Source: Flavobacteriaceae bacterium
GTDB lineage: Bacteria; Bacteroidota; Bacteroidia; Flavobacteriales; Flavobacteriaceae
Direction: 5' to 3'
Length of the DNA: 64,000 bases
Assembly: GCA_018657955.1 (NCBI GenBank)
Contig: JABHWD010000020.1
Coordinates: 318,891-382,890 of the forward strand
The notes under the pieces were generated by a model. It was not told where the DNA came from and did no database searches. It saw nothing but the letters and a program-made list of their open reading frames with translations. A program made the position numbers and the translations under genes. Positions 51,801 through 59,921 of the stretch are shown here, one piece after another (the stretch's first letter is position 1; the number at the start of each line of letters is the position of its first letter).

Positions 51801-52145
51801 TGATCCAACCCATACTACATTACTATTATTAGGGTCTATAGTTACACATCCAATTGAATATGATCCTTCACCATCAAATACTGGTGTATATTCTAATCCT
51901 GCATTAGTAGTCTTCCATACACCTCCAGAAGATACAGCTACATAATACTCAAATTGATTATCAGGATTTACAGCAATATCTGATATCCTTCCAGAGGTAA
52001 GTGCTGGCCCAACAGATCTCCATTTTAAGCCACTTATGCTTATCTCATCAAGAGGTTGTGATTTATCTTTCTTTTGTTTTTGCCCATAAGAAAGGTTTGT
52101 AAATAAAAATAATATTAGGATGTATAATAGTGAATATTGTCTCAT
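48867..52145 (-). CDS. secreted VPS10/sortilin-type BNR-repeat protein
   Basis: The 1092-residue protein has a signal peptide (about 21 residues, ending LSYG). A beta-propeller with at least ten Asp-box-like repeats follows (for example GVWKTTNAGLEY, GVYKSNDGGKSW, GLYMTKDGGKTW, GLYKTTNGGSSW). The last ~250 residues form a helical, coiled-coil-like region. Bacteroidota homologues are annotated as glycosyl hydrolase or WD40/YVTN/BNR-like proteins of unknown activity. There is no T9SS sorting end, so it may remain periplasmic or on the surface. It is transcribed with the upstream sorbosone dehydrogenase-like gene, 44 bp apart. Confidence 0.85.
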   Translation of the reverse strand: MRQYSLLYILILFLFTNLSYGQKQKKDKSQPLDEISISGLKWRSVGPALTSGRISDIAVNPDNQFEYYVAVSSGGVWKTTNAGLEYTPVFDGEGSYSIGCVTIDPNNSNVVWVGSGENNNQRSVAYGDGVYKSNDGGKSWKNMGLKNSEHIGKIIVHPNNSDVVYVAAIGPLWNKGGDRGLYMTKDGGKTWSNILSVDEHTGVNDIVMDPRNPDIIYASTHQRRRHVYTYVGGGPGSGLYKTTNGGSSWNKINKGLPKVEMGRIGLAISPADPEVIYAIVEASEKKGGFYKSTNRGASWEKQSSRVTSGNYYQEIIADPVDVNTVYSMDTWMHVTHDGGKTFKNVGEDFKHVDNHSMWINPDNNKHWLVGCDGGIYETFDAANNWDFKENLAVTQFYKVALDNDAPFYNIYGGTQDNFSLGGPSRVNTAHGITNQDWFITHGGDGFESQVDPENPNIVYAQSQYGWLVRYDKKSGEEVGIKPIARKGELDYIWNWDAPLAVSHHKTGRLYFAANKVFKSDDYGNSWEVISEDLSKQIDRNTLKVYDRVISIDAVEKNGSTSPYGTIVALSESSIDPDFIAIGTDDGLIQITEDGGKTWRKVDNISGAPEQSYVNSVYLSQHDSNLIYAAFNHHKYGDFTPYVFKSEDRGNSWKSISNNLPKRGSVYSIEEDHVDKSLVFCGTEFGVFFSPNKGERWKKLGNGLPTIAVRDIAIQRRENDLVLGTFGRGFYVMDDYSSLRNIENSNIEVKAEIYPIREALMWEKSMPLGLPGKAFQGDNFYSAENLDPVAMVTYYYSDSYKSIKEKRQKKEKELIKSEEDATYPSYEELYAEVNEEKPKLVFTIKNSSGKVVKKIFKKPSEGLQRFNWNLRYEENNPIDLSSASFYNPFAGTSEGTLVNPGTYTIELDYYKKGSLTNLVSLASFNVRALDNTVMPAEDRAAKVAFQREVSALQGEMAASGRILSEMRNKLKYIKEAVKIIEEPIGSLSITIRDIELRIKDINTRLYGDSVKSRLDIQQLPSPSNRLGSMSYEQKYSTAAPTQTHIRSFAIAKEEYLPIKIEIENLMKEDIKKLEDELKAIGAPYTPGRIISKQ

Positions 52146-52189
52146 AATGAAGTGTATTTAATTGAATAGTAAGACAATTTATGAAAATA

Positions 52190-53569
52190 TTACTTAATAA
52201 TATCTAAGTTTTCAACAGGTTTTTTTAGATAACTAACAAACTTTCTTTTTTCCATTTTTTTAAGCTCAGATACTCCAAAATTCTCTTTGTTGCCTTGAAA
52301 AATAATTCTCCATATTTTTCCTTTTTTTGATTCAGATATAAACAAGGAGCCATCAGGTCCTTGAGCTAAGCCCATAGGTCTGTATTTTGCATCTTTCATT
52401 TGTTTTATTATATCAGCTCCTACAAAACCATCAGCAAATACTTCCCATTCTCCAGTGGGTTTTCCATCTTGAAATGGAATAAAACCAACGATGTAGCCTG
52501 CTTGTGGATAGGGCGTTCTATTTGTTGATCCATGAAAAGCAATAAAAGCACCGTTTTTATACCTTTCTGGAAATTGATCTCCTGAATAAAATAATAGATC
52601 GTTCGGCGCCCAATGTGCGGGTAATCCTAATATAGGATCTTTATAGCCATTAGCTTCTTTTTTGCCATCTCCACCATATTCTGGAGCTAACATTCTTTTT
52701 TCCTTAAAATGATCGTAGTAAGTATAAGGCCAACCAAAATCATCTCCTTCTTCAATTAACATAAACTCATCTGCAGGTAAAACAGAATTTTCCCATTCAG
52801 AAAAATACTTGGGAGCATGATTATATAAATAATCCCTTCCGTGGTTTACAGCATATAGTTTATCATCTTTTTTGTTCCATGTTACACCTACTACACTTCT
52901 AATACCAGTAGCATATTTTTTGCCATCGATTAGTTTTTGATTTAGTTTATTCTCATCAAACTTCCATATTGCTCCTAAATATTCAAGCTCATCACAAGGT
53001 TCTTTGCCTAAAACTGTAGCCAAAGGATCATCATAACCTCTTGCTAAATCTTCACATGAATTTGTATACCCACTAAAAGTGACATACATTCCTCCTTTCC
53101 CATCAAAGGCTAAGGATTTAGCATTGTGCCATCTAATAGGATAAGGATCTATAACTAGCACCTCAGGTTTACTGTCAGGAATTAATTTTGATTTATCTAA
53201 CTTCTGTCTATACACTACAAGCTCAGAACTATAGTATAGGTATCCATTATGAATTTTCATTTCCGTTGCAAATCTTCCATCATTTGGATAATCTCCAAAA
53301 CGCTTAATTATATCTGCTTTTCCGTCTCCATCAACATCTCTTAGAGCGACATTTCCGTTTTTGCCAGTATCTGTTCTTAATTTAACATATATATCACCGT
53401 TAGTATTAACTGCTAAATGCCTGCTCTCACCAACTCCTTCATTTACTACTAAAGCCCTAAAATCATCTGGAAGTATAAGCCCTCCATTGTCAGGATCTAA
53501 AATTAATCCTGTTTTATTGCAGTTATAAAAAAATGACAGGATGATTAATATTATTAACTTATGGTTCAT
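52190..53569 (-). CDS. PQQ-dependent sugar (sorbosone) dehydrogenase-like lipoprotein
   Basis: The 459-residue protein begins with a lipoprotein signal ending FFYNC. The rest is a six-bladed propeller like soluble aldose sugar dehydrogenases: GVGESRHLAVNTNGDIYV, IRWHNAKSLAFDGKGGMYVTFSG, TGIRSVVGVTWNKKDDKLYAVNHGRD, DEFMLIEEGDDFGWPY and RPMGLAQGPDGSLFISES. PQQ-binding residues cannot be confirmed by eye. It would act in the periplasm or on the outer membrane, possibly oxidising sugars. It is divergent from the M1 peptidase gene. Confidence 0.82.
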   Translation of the reverse strand: MNHKLIILIILSFFYNCNKTGLILDPDNGGLILPDDFRALVVNEGVGESRHLAVNTNGDIYVKLRTDTGKNGNVALRDVDGDGKADIIKRFGDYPNDGRFATEMKIHNGYLYYSSELVVYRQKLDKSKLIPDSKPEVLVIDPYPIRWHNAKSLAFDGKGGMYVTFSGYTNSCEDLARGYDDPLATVLGKEPCDELEYLGAIWKFDENKLNQKLIDGKKYATGIRSVVGVTWNKKDDKLYAVNHGRDYLYNHAPKYFSEWENSVLPADEFMLIEEGDDFGWPYTYYDHFKEKRMLAPEYGGDGKKEANGYKDPILGLPAHWAPNDLLFYSGDQFPERYKNGAFIAFHGSTNRTPYPQAGYIVGFIPFQDGKPTGEWEVFADGFVGADIIKQMKDAKYRPMGLAQGPDGSLFISESKKGKIWRIIFQGNKENFGVSELKKMEKRKFVSYLKKPVENLDIIK

Positions 53570-53631
53570 TTAGAATATTTTATTAAATTGAGTTGCAATT
53601 GCAAATTTAATTAAAATCAAATAAGACTAAC

Positions 53632-55287
53632 ATGTCAAGATCATTTATACTATTTAACATTGTATTATTTGCACTATCTCTTCAATTAACAGCTCAAGGA
53701 CTTTTTGAAGAAAAAAACAATTTCACTAGGCAAGATACATTAAGAGGAACAATTACTACAGAAAGATCTTGGTGGGATTTAAATTATTACCATCTAGATA
53801 TTAAAATTGACCCAGAAAATAAAACAATTAAAGGAAGTAATACTGTTGGATATACAGTTTTAAAATCTAATAAATTAATGCAAATTGACCTGCAAGAACC
53901 AATGAAAATTACTTCTATTAAACAAAATAACAAATCATTAGACTTTTCTAGAGAAGGTAATGCCTATTTTATAGAATTAAAGAAAAAACAAAAACCTGGC
54001 AAAGTAAATTATATTACCATTGAATATGAGGGAAAACCTAAACAGGCTATTAGAGCTCCTTGGGATGGAGGATTGTCTTGGGAAAAAGACGATAATGGAA
54101 AAGATTTTATTGCTACATCTTGTCAAGGATTAGGAGCAAGCGTTTGGTGGCCAAATAAAGATCATATGTATGACGAGGTCGACAGCATGTTAATTAGTGT
54201 TAATGTTCCTAAAGATTTAATGAATATATCTAATGGGAGATTAAGAAAAGTAACTAAGCATGATGATGATACCAAAACATATGACTGGTTCGTTAGCAAT
54301 CCTATAAATAATTATGGAGTAAACATAAATATTGGGGATTATGTTAATTTTTCAGAAAAGTTTAAAGGAGAGAAAGGTGCGTTAGACGTTGATTATTATG
54401 TACTCAGTTATAATTTAGAAAAAGCAAAAGAACATTTCAAAGAAGTTCCAAAAATGCTTGAAGCATTTGAATATTGGTTTGGACCATATCCTTTTTATGA
54501 GGATAGTTTTAAACTAGTAGAAGTCCCCTATCTAGGAATGGAACACCAGAGTTCTATTACTTATGGGAATAAATACATGCAAGGATACCTCGGAAGAGAT
54601 CTATCTCGTACTGGTTGGGGGTTAAAATTTGATTACATAATTATTCATGAATCCGGACACGAGTGGTTTGCAAATAATATCACCTATAAAGATATTGCTG
54701 ATATGTGGGTTCATGAAGGGTTTACATGCTATTCAGAGAATCTATATCTTGACTATCATTACGGTAAAGAGGCTTCAGCAGACTATGTTATTGGAACTAG
54801 AAGAGGAATAGGAAATAAAAAACCTATCATTGGACCTTATAATGTAAATAAAGGAGGTTCAGGTGATATGTACTCAAAGGGAGCTAACCTACTTCATACA
54901 TTGCGACAAATTGCAAAGGATGATGAAATATGGAGACAAATTTTAAGAGGATTAAACAAAGAATTTTATCATCAAACCGTTACTTCTAAACAAATTGAAG
55001 AATATATTTCAGAAAATATTGATTATGATCTAGCATATGTTTTTGATCAGTACTTAAGAGATTACCGAATTCCTGTTTTAGAATACTCTATAATTAACGG
55101 TGTTTTAAAATATCGCTGGGCAAATACAATTGACGGATTTAATATGCCTATAGAGGTTTCTATAGATAATACTAGCCAGTGGTTATATCCGGAAAATTCA
55201 TGGAAGGAAACAGCCATAAAACAGGAGTTTATTCAGATTGATAGAGATTATTATGTCTTTACTAAAGATCTTAGAATTGTAGAATAA
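53632..55287 (+). CDS. M1 family metallopeptidase
   Basis: The 551-residue protein has a signal peptide (about 21 residues). An N-terminal beta-saddle domain is followed by the thermolysin-like domain with zinc motif HESGHEW (about 339-345) and the third ligand Glu in WVHEGFTCYSE about 19 residues later. The exopeptidase motif GAMEN is changed to YLGMEHQSSI (G-M-E-H), a variation seen in short Bacteroidota M1 enzymes. It lacks the large C-terminal helical domain of aminopeptidase N. It would degrade peptides in the periplasm or outside. The SSS symporter gene follows 8 bp later. Confidence 0.9.
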   Translation: MSRSFILFNIVLFALSLQLTAQGLFEEKNNFTRQDTLRGTITTERSWWDLNYYHLDIKIDPENKTIKGSNTVGYTVLKSNKLMQIDLQEPMKITSIKQNNKSLDFSREGNAYFIELKKKQKPGKVNYITIEYEGKPKQAIRAPWDGGLSWEKDDNGKDFIATSCQGLGASVWWPNKDHMYDEVDSMLISVNVPKDLMNISNGRLRKVTKHDDDTKTYDWFVSNPINNYGVNINIGDYVNFSEKFKGEKGALDVDYYVLSYNLEKAKEHFKEVPKMLEAFEYWFGPYPFYEDSFKLVEVPYLGMEHQSSITYGNKYMQGYLGRDLSRTGWGLKFDYIIIHESGHEWFANNITYKDIADMWVHEGFTCYSENLYLDYHYGKEASADYVIGTRRGIGNKKPIIGPYNVNKGGSGDMYSKGANLLHTLRQIAKDDEIWRQILRGLNKEFYHQTVTSKQIEEYISENIDYDLAYVFDQYLRDYRIPVLEYSIINGVLKYRWANTIDGFNMPIEVSIDNTSQWLYPENSWKETAIKQEFIQIDRDYYVFTKDLRIVE

Positions 55288-55295
55288 TTAATACT

Positions 55296-56981
55296 ATGGC
55301 CACAGGTTTTGAATTTTGGGATTATTTTATTTTTATAAGCTATGCTATTATAATTTTAGCTATTGGATTGTGGGTTTCTAGAAGCAAAGATGGTAAAGAA
55401 AAAAGTGCAGAGGATTACTTTTTAGCAGGAAAATCACTTCCGTGGTGGGCTATTGGTGCATCATTAATAGCTGCAAATATTTCAGCTGAGCAATTTGTTG
55501 CAATGAATGGCTCAGGGTTTGCAGCTGGACTTGCTATAGCTTCCTATGAATGGATGGCAGCAATAACACTTCTTGTAGTTGGAAAATATCTACTTCCAAT
55601 TTTTATTGAAAAAGGTCTATATACCATACCTGAATTTATAGAAAAAAGATTTAGTGCCAATTTAAAAACAATTCTAGCTGTTTTTTGGATTGGATTATTT
55701 GTCTTTGTAAATCTAACAACTGTATTGTTTTTAGGAGCTAAAGCATTGGATATTGTTATAGGAACTGGTGATGGAAGTTTGCTTTTTGGAAGTATTATTG
55801 GTCTTGGCTTATTTGCAGCAGCATATTCTTTATGGGGTGGTCTTGCAGCAGTAGCATGGACTGATGTTATTCAAGTTATACTTTTAATATTTGGTGGTTT
55901 AATGATGACTTATTTTGCATTATCTAATGTCACAGAATCAGGAAGTTTTATTGATGGCATGGTGCATGTTTATAATACTGTTCCCGAAAGATTTACTATG
56001 ATAGTTTCCAAAGGAGAGATTATCAATACTAATGGACAAGATACCTGGGAAAATCTTCCAGGCATTGCAGTCTTGGTTGGAGGAATGTGGGTTGCTAATC
56101 TTTACTATTGGGGATTTAACCAGTACATTATTCAACGAACACTTGCTGCAAAAAATCTTAGGGAAGGACAAAAAGGAATTGTTTTTGCTGCTTTTCTTAA
56201 GCTATTGATGCCAATAATTGTTGTGGTTCCTGGAATAGTTGCTTATGTAATGAATATGGATTCAGGAGTTTTTAATCCTGAAACAATTGATCAGAGTTTT
56301 ATAGCTGCAAATGGCATGATAGCTAATGATAATGCAGCTCCTTGGTTAATAAAAAACTTTATTCCTGCTGGGTTTTTAGGTCTTATCCTAGCTGCTCTTG
56401 CTGCAGCAATAGTCTCCTCTTTAGCTTCAATGTTGAATTCAACTTCAACTATTTTTACAATGGATATTTATAAGTCATTTATTAATAAAGATGCATCTGA
56501 CAAAACTACAGTAAGAGTTGGAAGAATTACTGTTTTGGTTTCTTTAATAATAGCTATGCTCATTGCTCCTCAGCTAGGAAGTCTAGGAGAAGTTTTTCAG
56601 TTTATTCAGGAATATACAGGTGTTGTTAGCCCAGGTATATTAAGTGTGTTTTTAATGGGGTTATTCTATAAGAAAACAACAAATAGCGCTGCAATTTGGG
56701 GTGTAGTATCATCTATACCAATAGCTATGTATTTTAAGGTAGGGCCTAAAGGATGGATTGATAGTCCACTGTTTATTAATGAACCTTTTATGAATCAAAT
56801 GATGTGGACATGCCTGGCAACAATTGGTATAATATATATATTAAGTAATTTAACTTCTCAACAGGAAGATCCCAAAGCAATACAACTAACAAAAGGTTTA
56901 TTTAAAACTAGCCCAGGGTTTAATATTCCTGCTTTTGCAGTCTGTATAATAACAGCTTTTTTATACGCATTTTTCTGGTAA
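55296..56981 (+). CDS. sodium:solute symporter (SSS/SLC5 family)
   Basis: The 561-residue protein has about 14 hydrophobic helices. SSS hallmarks are DYFLAGKSLPWWAIGASLIAANISAEQFVAMNGSGF, WGGLAAVAWTDVIQ, YYWGFNQYIIQRTLAAKN and GLILAALAAAIVSSLASMLNSTSTI. Close relatives transport sugars, inositol or related polyols with sodium. The neighbours (sulfatase, FG-GAP lipoprotein) suggest a product of sulfated glycan breakdown as the substrate; this is inference. Confidence 0.93.
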   Translation: MATGFEFWDYFIFISYAIIILAIGLWVSRSKDGKEKSAEDYFLAGKSLPWWAIGASLIAANISAEQFVAMNGSGFAAGLAIASYEWMAAITLLVVGKYLLPIFIEKGLYTIPEFIEKRFSANLKTILAVFWIGLFVFVNLTTVLFLGAKALDIVIGTGDGSLLFGSIIGLGLFAAAYSLWGGLAAVAWTDVIQVILLIFGGLMMTYFALSNVTESGSFIDGMVHVYNTVPERFTMIVSKGEIINTNGQDTWENLPGIAVLVGGMWVANLYYWGFNQYIIQRTLAAKNLREGQKGIVFAAFLKLLMPIIVVVPGIVAYVMNMDSGVFNPETIDQSFIAANGMIANDNAAPWLIKNFIPAGFLGLILAALAAAIVSSLASMLNSTSTIFTMDIYKSFINKDASDKTTVRVGRITVLVSLIIAMLIAPQLGSLGEVFQFIQEYTGVVSPGILSVFLMGLFYKKTTNSAAIWGVVSSIPIAMYFKVGPKGWIDSPLFINEPFMNQMMWTCLATIGIIYILSNLTSQQEDPKAIQLTKGLFKTSPGFNIPAFAVCIITAFLYAFFW

Positions 56982-57037
56982 CAAATAAACAATAACTAAA
57001 TTATTAATTTTATAAAGATGATATGCTTTTATAAGAT

Positions 57038-58384
57038 ATGAGAATAAATAAATACATAATACTATCACTCCTAATTATAGGATGTCAAAAAGATGACTTA
57101 GACGAGGTAGTTTTACTTCCGTGTGAATGTGAATTAATAGTTGAGATTCAAACACCCTCAGAAGATTTATGTGATACTAACTATTCAAATCTAGCATCAG
57201 GAGTAAATAAAAACACTTCACACTTTCAACCTATGAATAGGCCATTTGTAGATTATGCTGAAGCATTAAATATTGATTTACCTCAATATAGTCCATTTGT
57301 ATTATGGACTCAATTTGGAAACTTTAATGGTAATAATGAACCTGATTACATTATAGCAGCAGCAGGAGGAACAAGTTGGGAAACAACTGAACCAGGAGAA
57401 CTGATAGTAGTTATAGATGGAGTGGTTAGTTATAGTATTCCAAATATCCAAACATTTACTAGAAAGATTTCTATATACGATATTAACTCAGATGGAATAG
57501 ATGATGTAGTTTTATTTGGTGCTGGACCTGAATTTGGTGATCCTTGGCCTGGAGATGAAAATGTAGTAATATATATGTCCCCAGGTGGTTATGAGCTAGT
57601 AGAGGTTGGGAATATAAGCGGATTTCACCACTCAGGAGCAGTAGGTGTACTTTCCGGAAATACTCCTTCTATATTAGAATTAGATATGCATGCATTTCAG
57701 AAGAGACCAGATGGATTTGTAAAAATTCTTACATACCAAAGTGATAATAACTGGGTTGAAGAAGATACTAATATTCCAACTCATCATATAGCTAGATCAG
57801 GTCAAAGTGAATTCTATGACTTTGATGGAGATGGTGTGTTAGATATTATCTTAGGAGGACATGAATGGGAAGAAAGCTGGATGTCTAATTCTCTTGGACC
57901 TGTACAATGGAGAAATCATATACTAAGAGGATTAGGAGGAGGACAGTTCGATGTTGATAATCCTATACTACTACCAATAATTCCTAATTGGGGTGTTATA
58001 ACAGACTTTGACATCTATGATATTGATAGAGACGGTAGTGTTGAGATTATTATTACTAGGACTACTGGAATAGATGGAATAGATGCATCCATGCCTAATG
58101 ATAATATTTACTATGATGGTTATATGGTTCAGATCTTAAAAGGTAATGCTAATAGTTGGAATGAATGGAAGAGATTAGAACAACCAGAGATTATGACTAC
58201 AGGTAATCTTCATCATCCATGGTTTAAAAGTATTGTTTATGATGTAAATGGAGATTGTATGCTGGATATAGTTCCGGAAAGTGATAAACTTAACGCTCAA
58301 TCTTTTACAAACTTTAATGCAATTAGAGGATTATATTATGAACAACAACAAAATGGAGAATTCGAAATAAAATACAAACAATGA
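57038..58384 (+). CDS. FG-GAP/VCBS-type lipoprotein
   Basis: The 448-residue protein has a lipoprotein signal (ILSLLIIGC, lipid Cys at about 16). At least four calcium-binding-like repeats are visible: DINSDGIDDVVLFG, DFDGDGVLDIILGG, DIDRDGSVEIIIT and DVNGDCMLDIVPE, indicating an integrin-like FG-GAP beta-propeller. It would sit on the outer membrane or in the periplasm and could bind polysaccharide. Its end overlaps the sulfatase start by 4 bp (ATGA), so the two are translated together. Confidence 0.8.
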   Translation: MRINKYIILSLLIIGCQKDDLDEVVLLPCECELIVEIQTPSEDLCDTNYSNLASGVNKNTSHFQPMNRPFVDYAEALNIDLPQYSPFVLWTQFGNFNGNNEPDYIIAAAGGTSWETTEPGELIVVIDGVVSYSIPNIQTFTRKISIYDINSDGIDDVVLFGAGPEFGDPWPGDENVVIYMSPGGYELVEVGNISGFHHSGAVGVLSGNTPSILELDMHAFQKRPDGFVKILTYQSDNNWVEEDTNIPTHHIARSGQSEFYDFDGDGVLDIILGGHEWEESWMSNSLGPVQWRNHILRGLGGGQFDVDNPILLPIIPNWGVITDFDIYDIDRDGSVEIIITRTTGIDGIDASMPNDNIYYDGYMVQILKGNANSWNEWKRLEQPEIMTTGNLHHPWFKSIVYDVNGDCMLDIVPESDKLNAQSFTNFNAIRGLYYEQQQNGEFEIKYKQ

Positions 58385-59817
58385 ATAAGTATTTACTATT
58401 TCTGTTTCTTGTAACATTTAACTATCAGAATAGCTATTCTCAAGAAGACCCAAATATTGTAATTATATTGTTAGATGATATGGGATATGGCGATATTGAA
58501 AGTTTTGGTGCAATTAACTATAGCACTCCTAACATTAATAGACTAGCAGATGATGGAATGCTATTTACGAATTTCTATTCAGCGCAAGCTGTTTGTAGCG
58601 CTTCAAGGGCAGGTTTATTAACAGGTACATATCCTAATAGAATTGGTATTCATGGGGCATTATCTCCTAGATCAAAAACTGGTTTGCATTCCAAAGAAAA
58701 AACCATTGCAGAAGTATTAAAAGAAAAAAATTACAAAACAGCTGTTATAGGGAAATGGCATTTAGGTCATCAAAAAAAGTTTCTACCACTTAATCACGGA
58801 TTTGATTATTATTATGGAATTCCTTATTCAAATGATATGTGGCCAGTAGATTTTGATGGTAATCCAATTACCGATCCAAATAATTACAAAAAGAAAGCCT
58901 ATCCTGAGCTACCTATAATAGAAAATTATGATAAGGTAGCCGAGGTAAGAACGCTTGATGATCAAGCAGAGATTACCACTGATTATACTGAAAAATCTGT
59001 TGACTTTATTAATAAAAATGCTGAAAACCCATTTTTTCTCTATGTGCCCCACTCCATGCCTCATGTGCCAATTGCTGCATCTAATAAATTCAAAGGAAAA
59101 AGCAGTCAAGGATTGTATGGTGATGTAATAATGGAACTTGACTGGTCTTTAGGCCAAATTATTAAAACACTTGAAGAAAACAATATACTTGAAAATACTA
59201 TTATAATTTTTACAAGTGATAATGGTCCGTGGTTAAATTTTGGAAACCACGCTGGAAATACCGCAGGCTTAAGAGAAGGAAAAGGAACTGTTTTTGAAGG
59301 TGGACAAAGAGTTCCAACTATAATTTCCTGGCCAAGAGTTATAAAAAAATCTACAATATCTAATAGCCTTGCTGCTTCAATTGATATACTGCCAACTGTT
59401 ACAGAAATTGTAAACGGTAAATTACCAAAACATAAAATTGATGGCGTTAGTATTCTTAGCATATTAAAAGGTGAAACAACTTCACCTAGAGATCATTTTT
59501 TTTATTACTATAAAACCAATAGACTGGAGGCAGTAAGAAAAGATCATTGGAAATTGATTTTACCACATAACTCTAGATCTTATGAAAATGTTCTGCCAGG
59601 AATGGATGGTCATGGCGGAAAATACGCCAGATTAACATTAGATTACTCATTATATAATCTAAGAAGAGATCCTGGCGAAAGATATAATGTAATTGAAAAA
59701 TATCCAGAAATCACTCAATCATTAAAGGATCTAGCAGAAATAGCTAGAGATGATATGGGTGATAATGCAACAGGAAGAAAAGGGAAAAATACAAGAGAAC
59801 CTGGAAGAGTAAACTAA
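58381..59817 (+). CDS. secreted sulfatase (arylsulfatase family)
   Basis: The 478-residue protein has a signal peptide (about 21 residues). The metal site starts with ILLDDMGYGD (D32, D33), and the formylglycine motif is CSASRAGLLTG, with C72 as the residue converted by a maturase. KWHLGH, then FFLYVPHSMPHVP and FTSDNGPWLN are further family motifs. It removes sulfate esters from glycans, typical of marine Bacteroidota eating algal polysaccharide. Its 3' end is partly duplicated at 62568-62615. A strong terminator follows. Confidence 0.94.
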   Translation: MNKYLLFLFLVTFNYQNSYSQEDPNIVIILLDDMGYGDIESFGAINYSTPNINRLADDGMLFTNFYSAQAVCSASRAGLLTGTYPNRIGIHGALSPRSKTGLHSKEKTIAEVLKEKNYKTAVIGKWHLGHQKKFLPLNHGFDYYYGIPYSNDMWPVDFDGNPITDPNNYKKKAYPELPIIENYDKVAEVRTLDDQAEITTDYTEKSVDFINKNAENPFFLYVPHSMPHVPIAASNKFKGKSSQGLYGDVIMELDWSLGQIIKTLEENNILENTIIIFTSDNGPWLNFGNHAGNTAGLREGKGTVFEGGQRVPTIISWPRVIKKSTISNSLAASIDILPTVTEIVNGKLPKHKIDGVSILSILKGETTSPRDHFFYYYKTNRLEAVRKDHWKLILPHNSRSYENVLPGMDGHGGKYARLTLDYSLYNLRRDPGERYNVIEKYPEITQSLKDLAEIARDDMGDNATGRKGKNTREPGRVN

Positions 59818-59860
59818 TATTTTTTATACCCTTTTGTAAACCAATACCTATCTAATTATA

Positions 59861-59902
59861 CTATAAAAAAAGCACTCAAAAAATTGAGTGCTTTTTTTAT
59901 AG
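59861..59902. terminator. bidirectional intrinsic terminator
   Basis: A perfect 19-bp inverted repeat (59861-59879 and 59884-59902, 4-nt loop) with A7/T7 tracts in the stem separates the convergent sulfatase and T9SS genes. A near-copy is found at 62617-62658. Confidence 0.9.
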
Positions 59903-59921
59903 TTAGTTGAATAAAATAAGA